A stretch of 64,000 nt of DNA from NCBI GenBank assembly GCA_024734495.1, contig JALMQS010000136.1, forward strand, positions 5,310,309 to 5,374,308. Reading direction: 5' to 3'. Both the position numbers and the translations under genes were made by a program. This DNA comes from Forficula auricularia (Eukaryota; Arthropoda; Insecta; Dermaptera; Forficulidae). The notes under the pieces are model-generated. The model was given only the letters and a program-made list of their open reading frames with translations. It did not search any database and was not told where the DNA came from. Shown here piece by piece: positions 22,801 to 34,527 of the stretch (position 1 is its first letter; each line of letters begins with the position of its first letter).

Positions 22801-23301
22801 CTTATAATCTAAAATATCGTATTAAATTATTTATTTTTACTGATATGACCCTATAAATCACTTATTATTTTAATACTAATTATAAGATTTTTTTAATAGA
22901 TATGTTTATTGCGACATAAAAAAATAACATTTTTAACAGGATCCACGTGTTGATCTTTCTTTCTCTTAGGTGGGGTCCTTGGGTCATTGAATGCTCAGTT
23001 CATTCATGTCTTGGTGATAATAGAGAAAAGATATATTATTATGAGAGCATGCGATCACGCTAGTCTAAAATCGCGACCCTATTGAACCGGCAACAAGTTT
23101 TTATTTAATCAATTGACGCACACAGACATGGATTTGTTGCACCAATGATCCCTTATATTAATATTATTAGTAATAATAATTTTATGGAATTTATGATAAG
23201 AAAAAATTCTCTAAGTGTAAGTCTAACGGACAAGGGCTTAAAGGAAAAGTTCATAATCATAGAGTGTATTCAATCTTAAGATTAGTTTTATTTGTATTTT
23301 T
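22801..23301. other. Stretch without recognised features
   Basis: AT-rich; nothing supported. Confidence 0.4.
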
Positions 23302-24130
23302 ACTTTACCATACGGGGTATGGTCAAGTATTGTAAATCATGCATGAAAAAAATGGTTTTTTTTGCTTCTTTTTTCGAAATATCTCAAAAACGGCTTAACT
23401 ATTTTTATAAAAAATATTGGGCGAAACGATGGCATTTCGGTCTACAAAAAAGCCCTAATAAGTCAAAAACACACATCAAAAAAATTATATTTTTCGAGAT
23501 AATAATTCTTTTGTCAAAATGTCTGTTAGTCTGTTAGTGAGTCTGTTAGTCTGTTATTCTGTTAGTACGTGCGTTACCAAATTTTTGAAGACGAGCTAGC
23601 TCGTGTGAATATCAAAACCAAATTTCACACATAGTTTTGGTGTATTGAGATTAAGAGCTGATTAGATTTAGGTGCATATCGACCCAAAATTAAGGGCGGC
23701 GGAGGCAAGGGCGGATCCAGGAATTTTTTATGGGGGGGGGGAAGAATGTATATAAGGTGCCCGATGTATATAAGATCTGATTTTTATCTCGAAAGTGTGT
23801 CTGGGGTCAGAGACGCCGCCCCCCCCCCCCCACACACACATAGAACTTTATTTTTCAATTTTAAAATTTTTTAAAAAAATAAATGTTTTTTTTTGCAAAT
23901 TTTTTTACAAATTTCATATCTCATATATTAAGTTTATTAAAATGAAAAAATAAAAAAAATTGTTATAAATTCCCTGTCGTTCCCCGGTTCGATTTTTTGC
24001 AACGCAGAGTATTTGTAGATTAAACTCTCAAAAGGGAAAGCAATATTTTAACTTTCACGCTTCGCTATCTAAGTGAAAGTAAATAAACTGATGTGGCCAT
24101 CCACATGACTTTACCATACACCTGGAGAAT
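23302..24130 (+). repeat. Family Q copy 4 joined to a Y-type block
   Basis: 23302-23700 is a Q copy (start hairpin CCATACGGGGTATGG). 23705-23985 matches 5487-5775 of family Y. 24065-24130 is a Q-type end in reverse orientation (GGCCATCCACATGACTTTAC). Confidence 0.6.
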
Positions 24131-24304
24131 TTATAATTATTTACGAAAGAACCACACCCCCTCTTAATTTTTAGTCCATTAGCAATTAATAATATCTCCT
24201 TTTAATTATGAAACTATTTTATTAGTAATATCAGCTGTCTTCGATTTTTGTTATAAAAATATTTTTGAACCCACCCCCCCCCCTCCCGTACTAACTGATT
24301 TTGA

Positions 24305-24850
24305 CAAAATAATTAATTTAAATTTTATAAATTAAAGGGGTTTTTTTAGTCCCATAAAATAAATAAATAAATAGAGTAATTTTAATTAATTATTCAGTGG
24401 TTTGAAGGAGTTACTGATATCAGTCAAAGTAGGGATGCACCGAGTACAATAAAATTCCCAGGAGTAAAACGTTTCAGCCTAAGTTTAATTGGGCCATCTT
24501 CTGTTAATGGGAATAAACTTTAGGACGAAACGTTTTACCCTGGGAATTTTATTGTGCCAGTGCATCCCTACTTTGACTCCTTCAACCCACTGAATATCAA
24601 AACAGACACACGATCTTCAACAACATTTAATCAATTATCATTATTTATTTGATCAATTTACCAGAAAGTTTCGGACAGCCCTGTGTTGACCATCTTCAGT
24701 AGATAGTAAATTTTGTTCAAAATTTGGAATTTGTCACTTTGAAACTGTCTGGTAAATCGATCAAATAAATAATGAAAATTGATTTATATATTTTATGTGA
24801 CTATGACTATAGTAAAAAAAACCCTTTAATTTATAAAATTTAAATTCTAC
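24305..24850. repeat. Nested palindromes with a hammerhead-like core
   Basis: The outer arms are TTTATAAATTAAAGGGGTTT and AAACCCTTTAATTTATAAA. Inside are arms around AGTAGGGATGCAC / GTGCATCCCTACT (24430-24560) and arms around TATTTGATCAATTTACCAGA / TCTGGTAAATCGATCAAATA (24645-24770). The element is built of foldbacks inserted within each other. Confidence 0.65.
24661..24705 (-). ncRNA. Hammerhead-ribozyme-like core
   Basis: On the minus strand: CTGAAGA, an imperfect stem GGTCA/TGTCC, GAAAC, a short loop, then GGTAAA, which supplies a GUA cleavage site. Confidence 0.5.
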
Positions 24851-24918
24851 ATAATATGTCAATTTAAGTTTTGAAGAATCTTAGAAAAAATAATTAATAT
24901 TTCATAAAATATATTTTT

Positions 24919-25993
24919 TTACTTTATCCAATGCAAAGCATGGGTAAAGTATTGCAATCGCTCTCGGGGCAAGCGTGGCTTCAAAGGGTCCTCAGGTAAA
25001 GACTACGGAACCCATGGACTCAATTAAAGTCACAAATTGTAGTATTCATATAGGTTGAATTTTAACACGTGACGGTTTTGTCAAAAATTACATGGGGTCT
25101 CGTCGAGAGGCCAAAAAGGGCGATTTTTTCATTTAGTGCGTGCGTATGGATGGATGTATGGATGTATGGATGTATGTATGTTATCGCTTTTTTGGCCCAC
25201 GATTTTTTCCACACCGTTGCACCGATTGAAATGAAATTGAAAACCTACCATTAGTTTAACAAAATGAAGCGCTGATTAGTTTTTGGTACATATCGGCCCA
25301 CAAACATTAGTACTTTATTTCGGTACTTTTTTATTTTTTTCTAAATATTTTGAAAATGACTTAACCAATTTTGATGAAATTTAATATCCTAATTAAGTAC
25401 CTTGGGGACCACAAAAAAGGTTAAATAAAGTTTTTAGTAAAATTATATTTTAAAGTACTTTACTCTAAAGTAAGATAGTACTTTTAAAAAAAATTTTAAA
25501 TTTATTCATTTGATCGTTTTAATATAGCTCATTTAACCTAACTTAAGTAAGAATGGATAGGCTTCTCTCTGTGAAATGCTAAAAATTTGGGAGGAATTTT
25601 TATGAGTAACCATAGCAACTGCGTTGTTTTCTTATCCGTTACCTTTGCTGAAGACAGAGAAATCGATTTTAAACCAAAAATAGCGATTGATTCTCATCTA
25701 GTACTTGAGGAATAATCATTCTATATTGGATTTTTGACGTTTCGGTTTTTATTAGTAACCATTGTTGAAGACATAGAGAAATCGACTTTAAACCAAAAAT
25801 AGCGATTGATTCTCATCTAGTACTTAAGGAATAATCATTCTATATTGGTTTTTTGACGTTTCGGTTTTTATTAGTAACCATTGCTGAAGACATAGAGAAA
25901 TCGAGTTTAAACCAAAAATAGCGATTGATTCTCATCTAGTACTTGAGGAATAATCATTCTATATTGGATTTTTGACGTTTCGGTTTTTATTAG
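24919..25993 (+). repeat. Family P repeat (minisatellite-bearing), copy 1, cut by gap
   Basis: It opens with the hairpin-forming ACTTTATCCAATGCAAAGCA and TGGGTAAAGTATTGCAATCG, passes GAAGCGCTGATTAGTTTTTG and TAAAGTACTTTACT, and ends in units of about 115 bp (GCTGAAGACATAGAGAAATC; TTTTTGACGTTTCGG). Three or more nearly identical units run into the gap, which is probably why the assembly broke. Non-coding. Confidence 0.75.
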
Positions 25994-26093
25994 NNNNNNN
26001 NNNNNNNNNNNNNNNNNNNNNNNNNNNNNNNNNNNNNNNNNNNNNNNNNNNNNNNNNNNNNNNNNNNNNNNNNNNNNNNNNNNNNNNNNNNNN
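25994..26093. other. Assembly gap (100 N)
   Basis: One hundred undetermined bases, with minisatellite units on the left and LTR-element interior on the right. Confidence 1.
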
Positions 26094-27222
26094 TCAACTT
26101 CTATTTAGACCTCAATACTAAAGTAATTAGAAAATAAAATGTTTGCTCACGAATATGTAATCCAAACCTTGAATTTTAACATTCAGACAAATTTCGTACA
26201 TTTTCTGAAATAAAATTCTCCCCCAGATTATCCCGAATTCTTCAAAAAGTTTGTCTTGAAATTTCGTAATACAAACCTTGATTTTTTTTAAAATTCAGAT
26301 AAATCCCTAACTTTTCTGAAATAAAATTCTACCCCAAATTATCCCGAAATTTTCAAAATTTTCTCTTTCAAATTTTCTTGAAACCTCACTTGACCCAAAT
26401 TCTTCAGAAATTGGCCCTTAAAAATTCCCTTCTAGATATATTAACTTTTCCCAATTTATGCACTTTACATTTTTCTCAAATTCTTATTTCCCAAATTTTC
26501 AGAAATTGGCCCTTAAAAATTCCCTTCTAAAAATTCTGAAATGAAATCGTCAATCCCACTTCTGTGCTTACCTCAGTGTCCCCACCTTGGGTATTCCTGT
26601 ATCATCCGTTGAAGCTTTCGAGGGTATTGTCCCTCTCCCCCTTTCTGGCCCTCCGCCATGTTTGCCGCCCTTACGGCCTAGCTCCTTCGCAAAAAGAAAA
26701 ATTCACAATAGCTCAAAGCTATCAAAATGGTTCCAAAACTTATCGTTTACTAATGTTATCCTTAAAATTTTCTCGAAATTTATCTTCTCCAAAAATTTCC
26801 CGACATTTGGCCCGAATTCTTTCCTAAATTTATGCACGAGCGACGCTCTCAAAAATTATTTCAAACTCCTGTTCAACAATGGCTCGAAATTATCTTTTAA
26901 AACCTCTCATCGACTTCTCTCTTGTCGCTCGCCGAAGGCTTCTCGGCCTCCCACCAATACTCTCACAGCCAAACACACCGATAGCCGCTTCCCTTCCCGC
27001 CGGCATATATTTCTATCTCAAATTCTTATTTCTCAAATTTTTCAGAAATTGGCCCTTCTATATATATTAAACTTTTTCCCAATCATTCGCGGGCGGCACT
27101 CTCGACTGAGTCGAGCGAGTGCCCGATTTCAAAATTTTCAAAATTTCCCTTTTCAAAATTATTTACCCCAAATTGCACTTTGAAAATTTTAAAATCGTTT
27201 ACCCCACACCTCGACACCAATT
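26094..27222 (-). mobile_element. Internal leader of an LTR retrotransposon (partial)
   Basis: On the minus strand this lies directly downstream of the LTR. It begins AATTGGTGTCGAGGTGTGGG, where TGGTGTCGAGG is placed like a tRNA primer-binding site. The rest has many TTTCAAAATTT and AATTCTTC blocks. The open frames here (up to 198 codons) lack domains. The gag/pol region would lie in or beyond the gap. Confidence 0.5.
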
Positions 27223-28413
27223 TGTAAGGCTGGACTCCCGTGTGACCTGAAAAGGGCCTTGCTGGGGATAAAATAATACACATTATTATTTTTTAACCTA
27301 AGATTTACATTTAATAATTATTAATTTAGTACAAAAGAAAGGAAAGCAAATTAAGTCAATAGATTACAATTCAATAACCATAATATGAAGCAAATTTATT
27401 TGATGGTTACAATCGAATAAAGTAGTAATAATATGAAGCACAAATAAACAACTTAATACTACACAATATTAATATTATCTGATCAGATTTCATAATTAAA
27501 CGTTTCGGCCGAAACTACTCACGCCTTGTCCTTCGCGCCGTATGTCCCGCCGCTCGCGGGGCGACCACGCTACTCACGCCCTGTCCTTCTCCGGTCACTG
27601 GCTGTCCTCGCAAGTAGGGCTCCTGCCCAGCACACTAGCGGCTCAAGCTCGCAGAGCGCCTCGTCGCCCTTCGGCTCGTACAGCTCGCGGGGCGGCCTCG
27701 TTGCTCTGCGCAGTCAGCCCGCAGGCCCACACAGCCCGCGAGGCGGCCATGCCTCCGAGGCATCGGCTACCGCCCGCAAGGCGGCCTGCCGGTCCTTATC
27801 ACATCGCCGTACACACACACGCCGTACCTGTACCTCGCCCCCGGGGGTTGGGGTGGCCACAGCACACATCTGCACCCCGCCCCCGGGGGTGGTCACACAG
27901 TCCCTGGCACACGTTCACATCTGCCCCGCTCCCAGGGGCGGCCGACTGGCCCACCCCCCAGCCGTTAGCTTTGCTGTTCCAGACTCGAGTTTTTGCGTGT
28001 CCGTCGGTCGCCCGTGTCCTCGCTGTCACCCACACTTTTACATCCCCGTGTCGGAGACACACCGACAGCCACTTCATCTTTCTCACGCACTCACACTCTC
28101 GTATCCGTTGGTCACTTGGCACACAGACAGGCCCGCCTCCTTCTTGCGTCTCTTCGTCTCTCGCCCAGGGTAGCGTCTGTCTCTCTCCCACTCCCTTGCT
28201 CGGGGAGCTAATATTCACTACACTGGAAATAGGCCCAGCGCCAACCTGTCTCGCTGCTAACTAAGCAGTCTCCGGAGGCTACTATCTATTCCAACAAATT
28301 AGACTTTCTTTAACTTAATAAATAAATTACAGGCTAAGTATTCGCTAAGGGCTGTAGCCCTTACATCCTTTTATACTAAATATTATATTCGTTAAGGGCG
28401 GCCAGCCCTTACA
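27223..28413 (-). mobile_element. Long terminal repeat, 1.19 kb, with GC-rich core
   Basis: On the minus strand it starts TGTAAGGGCTGG and ends CCAGCCTTACA, the TG...CA inverted termini of an LTR. A TATA box (GTATAAAAGG) lies near 28370-28385 close to the 5' end. The middle (27510-28260) is strongly GC-rich, with CTCGCGGGGCG and CCCCGGGGGT blocks. Long ORFs of 215 and 240 codons overlap there on one strand, with others opposite; they show no domain and follow from base composition. No second LTR is in the window. Confidence 0.6.
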
Positions 28414-28569
28414 ATTGTTTTTATAAAGAATTTTATTTATTTAATAGAATAAAAAATAATCAAGAATTTATTTAAAAATATATTTCGCATAAGCAGGTGA
28501 AAAAATAACACATTTTGATTGATTGGTTTTATTTATTAACAATTGGATGAATAAAAATGAATCATATGG
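28414..28569. other. Short AT-rich spacer
   Basis: Nothing recognised. Confidence 0.4.
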
Positions 28570-29085
28570 TTGAATCAAAACAGGTGCAGGAGGTGGGGTG
28601 CAGTGGTGGGGGATTCGGGGGTAGGTCGATGTTTCGGGGGTGGGGTCGAGCGGGGTGGAGGTGGGGGGGGGTACAGTGGTCGAATATTATATATTTTTGT
28701 ATTTTTTTTAATTTGAAAACGGCTCTCAAATAAAAATCGACATTTTTATCATAATTATAAATTAAAAATAATATTAAAATAAAGCTATTAACTGAAGGAA
28801 GAAGTTACCGGGCATCGCTCGGTGTCTACAGGTACTACTCTTATTAAACGAGCAAAAATTGTATATTTATTTATATATATATATTTATTTATTTATTTAT
28901 ATATTTGTATCTTGGTTCTATTTTGAAAACGGCCCTACCGATTTTGATGAAACAAAATCTATTAACAAGTTTTGAGGATGAGAAAACGATCTGGCTATGT
29001 CTGGACCTCATCAAAATTTATCTTAATTGATTTTTTCTTAATTAAAGTAATTATTGATAGATGAAAATCTCAATAAAAAAGAATG
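28570..29085 (+). repeat. Repeat Z/W, copy 2
   Basis: It has a G-rich stretch (GGTGCAGGAGGTGGGGTGC), the Z end GTTACCGGGCATCGCTCGGT, then the W part (TTTTGAGGATGAGAAAACGA; ATTGATAGATGAAAATCTCA), which also opens the window and recurs reversed at 63250-63500. Confidence 0.7.
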
Positions 29086-29165
29086 ATTTGCCGCATGTCA
29101 GATTAGAACCTGAGACCATTTGCGTCATAGGCAAAGACTTTACCAGAAGACCATAGAATTATTTT
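29086..29165 (-). repeat. Degenerate tRNA-like sequence (SINE or tRNA pseudogene)
   Basis: On the minus strand: GGTCTTCTGGTAAAGTC (A-box-like), a perfect 5-bp anticodon-type stem TTTGC-CTATGAC-GCAAA, then TCAGGTTCTAATCTGA (B-box-like, one extra loop base). Acceptor and D stems do not close. Confidence 0.45.
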
Positions 29166-30303
29166 AAAAATCTTTGCTTTTTACTTTTACTAAAATGAAT
29201 ATTTTTGAATTAGACTTTATTATAAGTGTGGAAATAATTGAATATATTATATATAGCTATGTATTTTATAAATAGAATTTATTGAATAAATTGCAGCGCG
29301 GCAAATTTGAAATATGTATAATTGAATTAAGCTGAAAGAAAGACAACAATTAATTTTAAATCCAGAAACATTAAATATATTAATAATTATTCCTTGGCCT
29401 CCCCCCCCCCCACTCTTCTAATTAAAATTAAATATTCAATTCTCTTTTCTCCGGGCAATTATCCTTGAAATTGTCTTCTAAAAAAATACTTGGTTGGTGA
29501 AAGTTATCACTTCAGTCGCGCGTCCCGAGACGCACACATTTTTTTTAATTTTATGTTTTTATTTCAGATCCTATACGATTATTTTTTTTATTATTATTTT
29601 AATATTTATTTTTTTATAATGTTTATCAATATGAACGAATGTGGGCAAATTGGTGTACGAGTAAACAAATATACACATAATATCATTAGAAAGATAGAAA
29701 TGCAAAAACTGGGTGGGGGGTGGGGGATGGATGTGGGGGTGCATGAGGTGGGGTGCAGTTGTGTGGGATCCGGGAGTGGGAGGGGCGGCTGGGGTGGGGT
29801 GGGGCGGAGTGGGGGCCCAGTGTTGGGGCGAGGTGTGTGGTTTCGGAAGGGGGGTCAGGGGTTACCGTGCATCGCTCGGTGCGTCCAGGTACTAAGACTT
29901 ATTTTACTAATTTTGTCTAGAAATCTATACAATTAAAAGTTGAAAAGTTTTTATTTTGCCGAGGGTAGCAGAGTTGTTGATTCATTAGATAAATAAAGAG
30001 GTTGACTACTGCTTCATGCAAATAAATACACACACATATGTATATATGTGAAATATATATATATATTATTTATTTGTTTGAAATATATTTGACATATCTA
30101 TATGAGTGTATGTTTATTTACATCAAGCAGAGGACAACATCTTTGTTTCTTTTTATGAATTAAAAGTTGGTTTATTTGAGACATTTTAGAATTAATTTAT
30201 TTTGTTAATTTTGTCAAGCAGACAAGTGTAGACCTACCTGCTTTTAATACATCAAATTTATAATTGATTGAATTGTTAATGTCCACTTGTATATATACAC
30301 CTT
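29166..30303. repeat. Z copy 3 with flanking AT-rich DNA
   Basis: 29545-29895 (+) matches 475-805, including the G-rich part and GTTACCGTGCATCGCTCGGT. 29166-29540 and 29900-30303 hold nothing clear beyond fragments such as GCAGAGTTGTTGATTCAT. Confidence 0.6.
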
Positions 30304-31587
30304 TTTACTTTATCCAATGCGAAGCATGGGTAAAGTATTGTAATCGGTCTCGCGGCAAGCGCGACTTCAAAGGGTCCTCACGTAAAGACTATGGAACCCA
30401 TGGACTCAATTAAGGTCAAAAATTGAAGTATTCAATTAGATTGAATTTTAGCACGTGACGGTTTTGCCAAAAATTACCTGGGATCTCGTCGAGAGGCCAA
30501 AAAGTGCCATTTTTTACGGAAGTGCATGGGAATGGATGTATGTTGTCGTTTTTTTCGTCCACGATTTTTTCCACACCGATGCACCGGTTGAATTGAAATT
30601 GAAAACCTACCATTCTTTTAACAAAATGAAGCGCTGATTAGTTTTTGGTACATATCGGCTCAAAACATGAGTACTTTATTTCAGTACTTTTTTAGTTTTT
30701 TCTAAATATCTTGAAAATGACTTAACCAATTTTGATGAAATTTTATATCCTAATTAAGTACCTTGAGGACCACAAAAAAGGTTTAATAAAGTTTTTAGTA
30801 AAATTATATTTTAAAGTACTTTACTTTAGAGTAAGTTAGTACTTTTTTCAATTTTTTATTTTAAATTCTTTAAAATGTATTAATTTGATAATATAGTTCA
30901 TTTAATTTTGCTTAAGTAAGAATGGATAGGCTTCTCTCTGTGAAATGCTACAAATTTGGGAGGAAATTTTATAAGTAACCATAGCAACTGCGTTGTTTTC
31001 TTATCCGTTACCTTTGCTGAAGACGTGGAGGAATTGAGTTAAAATCAAAAATAGCGATTGATTCTCATCTAGTACTTGAGGAATAACCATTTTATATTGG
31101 ATTTTTGACGTTTCGGTTTTTATTGATAACCATTGCAGAAGACATGGATGAATTGACTTAAAATCAAAAATAGCGATGGATTCTCATCTATTACTTGAGG
31201 AATAACATTTCTACATTAGATTTTTGACGCTTCGATTATTATTGGTAACCATTGCTGAAGACATGGAGGAATCGGCTTAAAATCAAAAATAACGATCGAT
31301 TCTTATCTAATACTAGAGGAATAAAATTATTGCAATCCATTTTTGATGTTTTGACTATTAATGGCAACCTCTACTGAAAACTTGGAAGAATCGACTTAAA
31401 ATCAAAAAGACTAAATTCTTTTTTGTAAACAACTCAAGCTTGAGTTGTTAAATGAGAATGGATCATTATTTTTGAATTAAAGTTAACATGAACTGCAAGT
31501 GATATCTGATTAATAATAAAGGAATAAACATATTAATATTTCAAATGAATTTGGATAAGGTTTAGCAACGATCCGTTGCAGTTTATT
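30304..31587 (+). repeat. Family P repeat, copy 2 (full length)
   Basis: This copy shows both ends: ACTTTATCCAATGCGAAGCA at the left, and AGCAACGATCCGTTGCAGTT at the right (hairpin GCAACG-ATC-CGTTGC). Three to four minisatellite units lie at about 31015-31400. A hairpin at each end plus internal tandem repeats fits Helentron-associated (HINE/DINE-1-like) elements; that class is inferred. Confidence 0.75.
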
Positions 31588-32126
31588 TATATTTTCTTTT
31601 CGAGGTGACCCTCTCACATGAAGGACATTAATTGCGATTGTTCTGATAAAATGGCTTGTTACCGGTAAAATGATTCTATATATGTAAAACTTCTGCTGGA
31701 GATCGACTGTGCGTGTTTTTGTGACTTGAGTGAGTATTATATACCTCATTAGCACCATTTAAAAATATTTTATAAAATGTTTAAAACAAAAATATTAAGA
31801 CATGCAGTGATGTTTTCCAGCCAACGTGTACTGAAGAAGAGTAGCGGTGTAGCGCTCGAAACGTGTTAAAAATATCGATTTACGCCTGCTTAAAATAAAG
31901 GTTTAAATAGGAGATAACGTTTTTATTTTACCTTTTTCCATCACATTGGCCAATTCACTGAAATGATAATAGGACCAGCAAACACGGTTTTATTTGAATA
32001 GAAATTTAAAGATGTTTTTCAAGAATATTTAATAGACATCTTAAATTCAGGGGTGGAAAGAATTGTCAAGAAATCTCAAAATATTTAGATTTACTAATAT
32101 TTCATTATTCGTGTCCATGATTAAGA
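31588..32126. other. Unassigned stretch with a hammerhead-like core
   Basis: No gene recognised; see the core at 31831. Confidence 0.4.
31831..31870 (+). ncRNA. Hammerhead-ribozyme-like core
   Basis: CTGAAGA, a stem-loop closing GAG...CTC with an inner AGCG/CGCT pairing, then GAAACGTG. No clear GUH cleavage triplet follows immediately. Confidence 0.45.
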
Positions 32127-32190
32127 ATTAAAGGAATCGTTGGGAGGTGGACATGACATTAAATTAAATACAAAGTTTTTCATTTAAATA

Positions 32191-32232
32191 AGCCAAACGT
32201 TTCGTTGCTGGTTTGCAACTTCTTCAGTGGCT
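32191..32232 (-). ncRNA. Hammerhead-like core, left arm
   Basis: On the minus strand: CTGAAGA, stem GTTGC-AAACCA-GCAAC (5 bp), GAAACG, then TTTGGC. It is the mirror copy of the right-arm core, but the GUA site is altered. Confidence 0.6.
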
Positions 32233-32508
32233 CATTTATTAAACTTATTTGTCTGGAGTTTTAACTAAGAGAAAAACCATTTTCAAACAGTATCCTTACA
32301 AATCACTCAATTTTATCAAATAATATAAAACATAAACCATTTAAAACAATCTAATTGTTTCCTGTCAAAATAATTACATTGTTTTAAAAGGCTTGTGTTT
32401 TATATTATTTGATAAAATTGAGTGATTTGTAAGATTGTAAGGATACTGTTTGAAAATGGTTTTTCTCTTCGTTAAAACTCCAGACAAATAAGTTTAATAA
32501 ATGAGCCA

Positions 32509-32550
32509 CTGAAGAAGTTGCAAACCAGCAACGAAACGTTTGGCGTATTT
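32509..32550 (+). ncRNA. Hammerhead-like core, right arm
   Basis: CTGAAGA, stem GTTGC-AAACCA-GCAAC, GAAACG-TTTGG-CGTA. Stem III can form as ACG/CGU, and the following A gives a GUA cleavage site. All core nucleotides of a type I hammerhead are present. Confidence 0.65.
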
Positions 32551-32610
32551 AAATAAAATAACTTTGTATTTAATTTAAAGTCATGTCCAACTCCCTACGA
32601 TTCCTTTAAT

Positions 32611-34527
32611 AATTTAGATTTACTATACTACCTCTGGAAATGTTCTCACTGATGAATAATAAATTTTCTCCTAACTTTTCATGTTCGTTTACTGATTGTT
32701 TTTATGAAAGAATTGTAAACATAATACAATCAAGAAGATTATTATTATAATTTTATAATAAACTAAATAATCTACCCATTAAAACAGAGATAAATAATTC
32801 TGCCGGACAGTTTTGCTATTGGAATTAAATGTTGCTTTGAAAATAATACCCGCTTTCTAAAAGAATATTGTGTAAACAAAATTAGCATAAATTTTTTTTA
32901 TTATAATAATTATTTATTTATTTTTTGAAATCTACCATACATCTAAAAACAACTCAAATAGGAACTTATGTCTTTTAAGATTTACTTATGTTATAAAGAA
33001 ATGTATTATATTGAATGTAATACTATTCAAAAGATAATCTTTTTGAATATTTAGAATAATGTGGAATTAATAATAATAAAAAAATATTTTAAATGGGAAA
33101 TTAATTGAATATTTTATTTAATTTCACTTTCTATTTCCGAAACTGCATAATTACCTATATTAATAGCTATGTTTGCACAGAGCCATTCTCGGTCAAAAAT
33201 AAAATCTTGAATAAGGCTATGAAAAAGCAACCATGTAGGTTTTTTTTTTAATTTAAGTCATAGGTACAGCTTTAGAAAGAGACCGATTAAAAAATTAAAA
33301 TGAAAACCAAAATAAATTATTAAAAAAAAAAAAAGGAAAATAAAATAAATTTTAATAAAAATATAAATTGAGGTACTAAATATTTTAAAGATGAAAATGT
33401 CTTCGTAGTATAAATAAATATGGCTATACGTATCAGGACAGCCCCTTTATGCACAACATACGTGACTATATAGATTCCATTTGTCTATATATCACGTGAT
33501 ACATCGGTGGTAATTCTTGTGTCGATTTTTTATGTGTTACTTGTCTATTAGGATAGTCCTTTATTCACCTATTTATATAAATATATAAATCAAGTCTTTT
33601 TATCTGCCAGTTTTTTGAATCGTCGTCGTCGATTTTTTGCGGGTTATCCCCCCCCCCCCCATTTCTATAAACATCCCTATATGTATTTATATATAGATAT
33701 ACATCAGTGGCGTGCGGTCCATGGATGTTGTGGATGCGGCGCATCCCTAAAATTTTAAGCATTTAGAGTATTTTTTTCATAAATACCTATATAAATCGAT
33801 TTCAAAATTTCAGGAGGATCTGTAAATTTTCAAATTATTATCCGTCAGCAAATTAGCGCTCGGGTTCGACTACTGAGGGGGCGAAACTTTCTTATATATA
33901 ATATAGTTATACATAATAATCTACAAAAATCTTTGAAAAAAACTGTCCTTTTTCAATTTCTCATTTAATTATTATCCGTTATTTCAAATATTTCTATAAA
34001 AACATTTTTTGTTTTGAAAACTATATTGGTTCTGGAAATGAAATAAAATTGTTGCCTAGTTTCAAGGGGCGATTAAAATGAATGATTTTCAGAAAGGGGT
34101 GCGGATAGAAGGTTTGAAGCCCCTGCCTAGTAGATATATCTTCCAGTTCAAGCTTGTTAAAGACAAGTCAAGACGAGATTTAGTCGAATAAATATTATCC
34201 TCTCTGAGGAACTATTAAAATAGTAATAATACAAAAATGGAATGAATAAAGATGATTCGAGAATGTTTGAACTAATCCATTTCTAAGAACACTCAATATA
34301 TAAGATCCGAAATAACTAAGAGTTCTAGAGACAAGTCATAGCTTGCTTATAGCAATAGAATTGGGAGAAATTTAAGATTTTCTTATAGGACAGGCTGATT
34401 CATTGTGGAAGATGGTCGATTTCCATCTCAGGGACTGTTGATTTTAAGTCACAAGATTTAATTTCTGATCTCTATCCACACTCACACAAAGCAGTATTGG
34501 TTTGGTGATAAGATCCCAAAATATTTT
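32611..34527. other. AT-rich stretch without recognised genes
   Basis: The only recognised piece is the repeat at 33712-33790 (CAGTGGCGTGCGGTCCATGG), also seen at 8895. The short ORFs are not credible. Confidence 0.4.

Larger units (their letters stand above)
32127..32610. mobile_element. Foldback element with paired outward hammerhead cores
   Basis: Arms of over 200 bp are inverted: ATTAAAGGAATCGTTGGGAG / CTCCCTACGATTCCTTTAAT at the outside, and TATCAAATAATATAAAACA / TGTTTTATATTATTTGATA inside. Each arm carries a complete hammerhead core pointing outward (32191-32232 minus, 32509-32550 plus). The loop is about 45 bp. Confidence 0.75.

Noticed and set aside
25630..25990. Hammerhead core in the family P minisatellite (CTGAAGA present, CGAAACGTC on the other strand)
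   Set aside because: The two boxes are on opposite strands, so no hammerhead can form from one transcript.
26587..27183. 198-codon ORF on the plus strand
   Set aside because: It lies in the LTR-element leader, with repeated TTCAAAATTT-type text and no recognisable domain.
27526..28264. Overlapping ORFs of 215 and 240 codons plus opposite-strand ORFs
   Set aside because: They lie in the GC-rich LTR core, are open in several frames at once and show no domain; open reading follows from base composition.
29490..29936. 148-codon ORF rich in G and W
   Set aside because: It is a translation of the G-rich Z repeat, also present at 610 and, reversed, at 62065.
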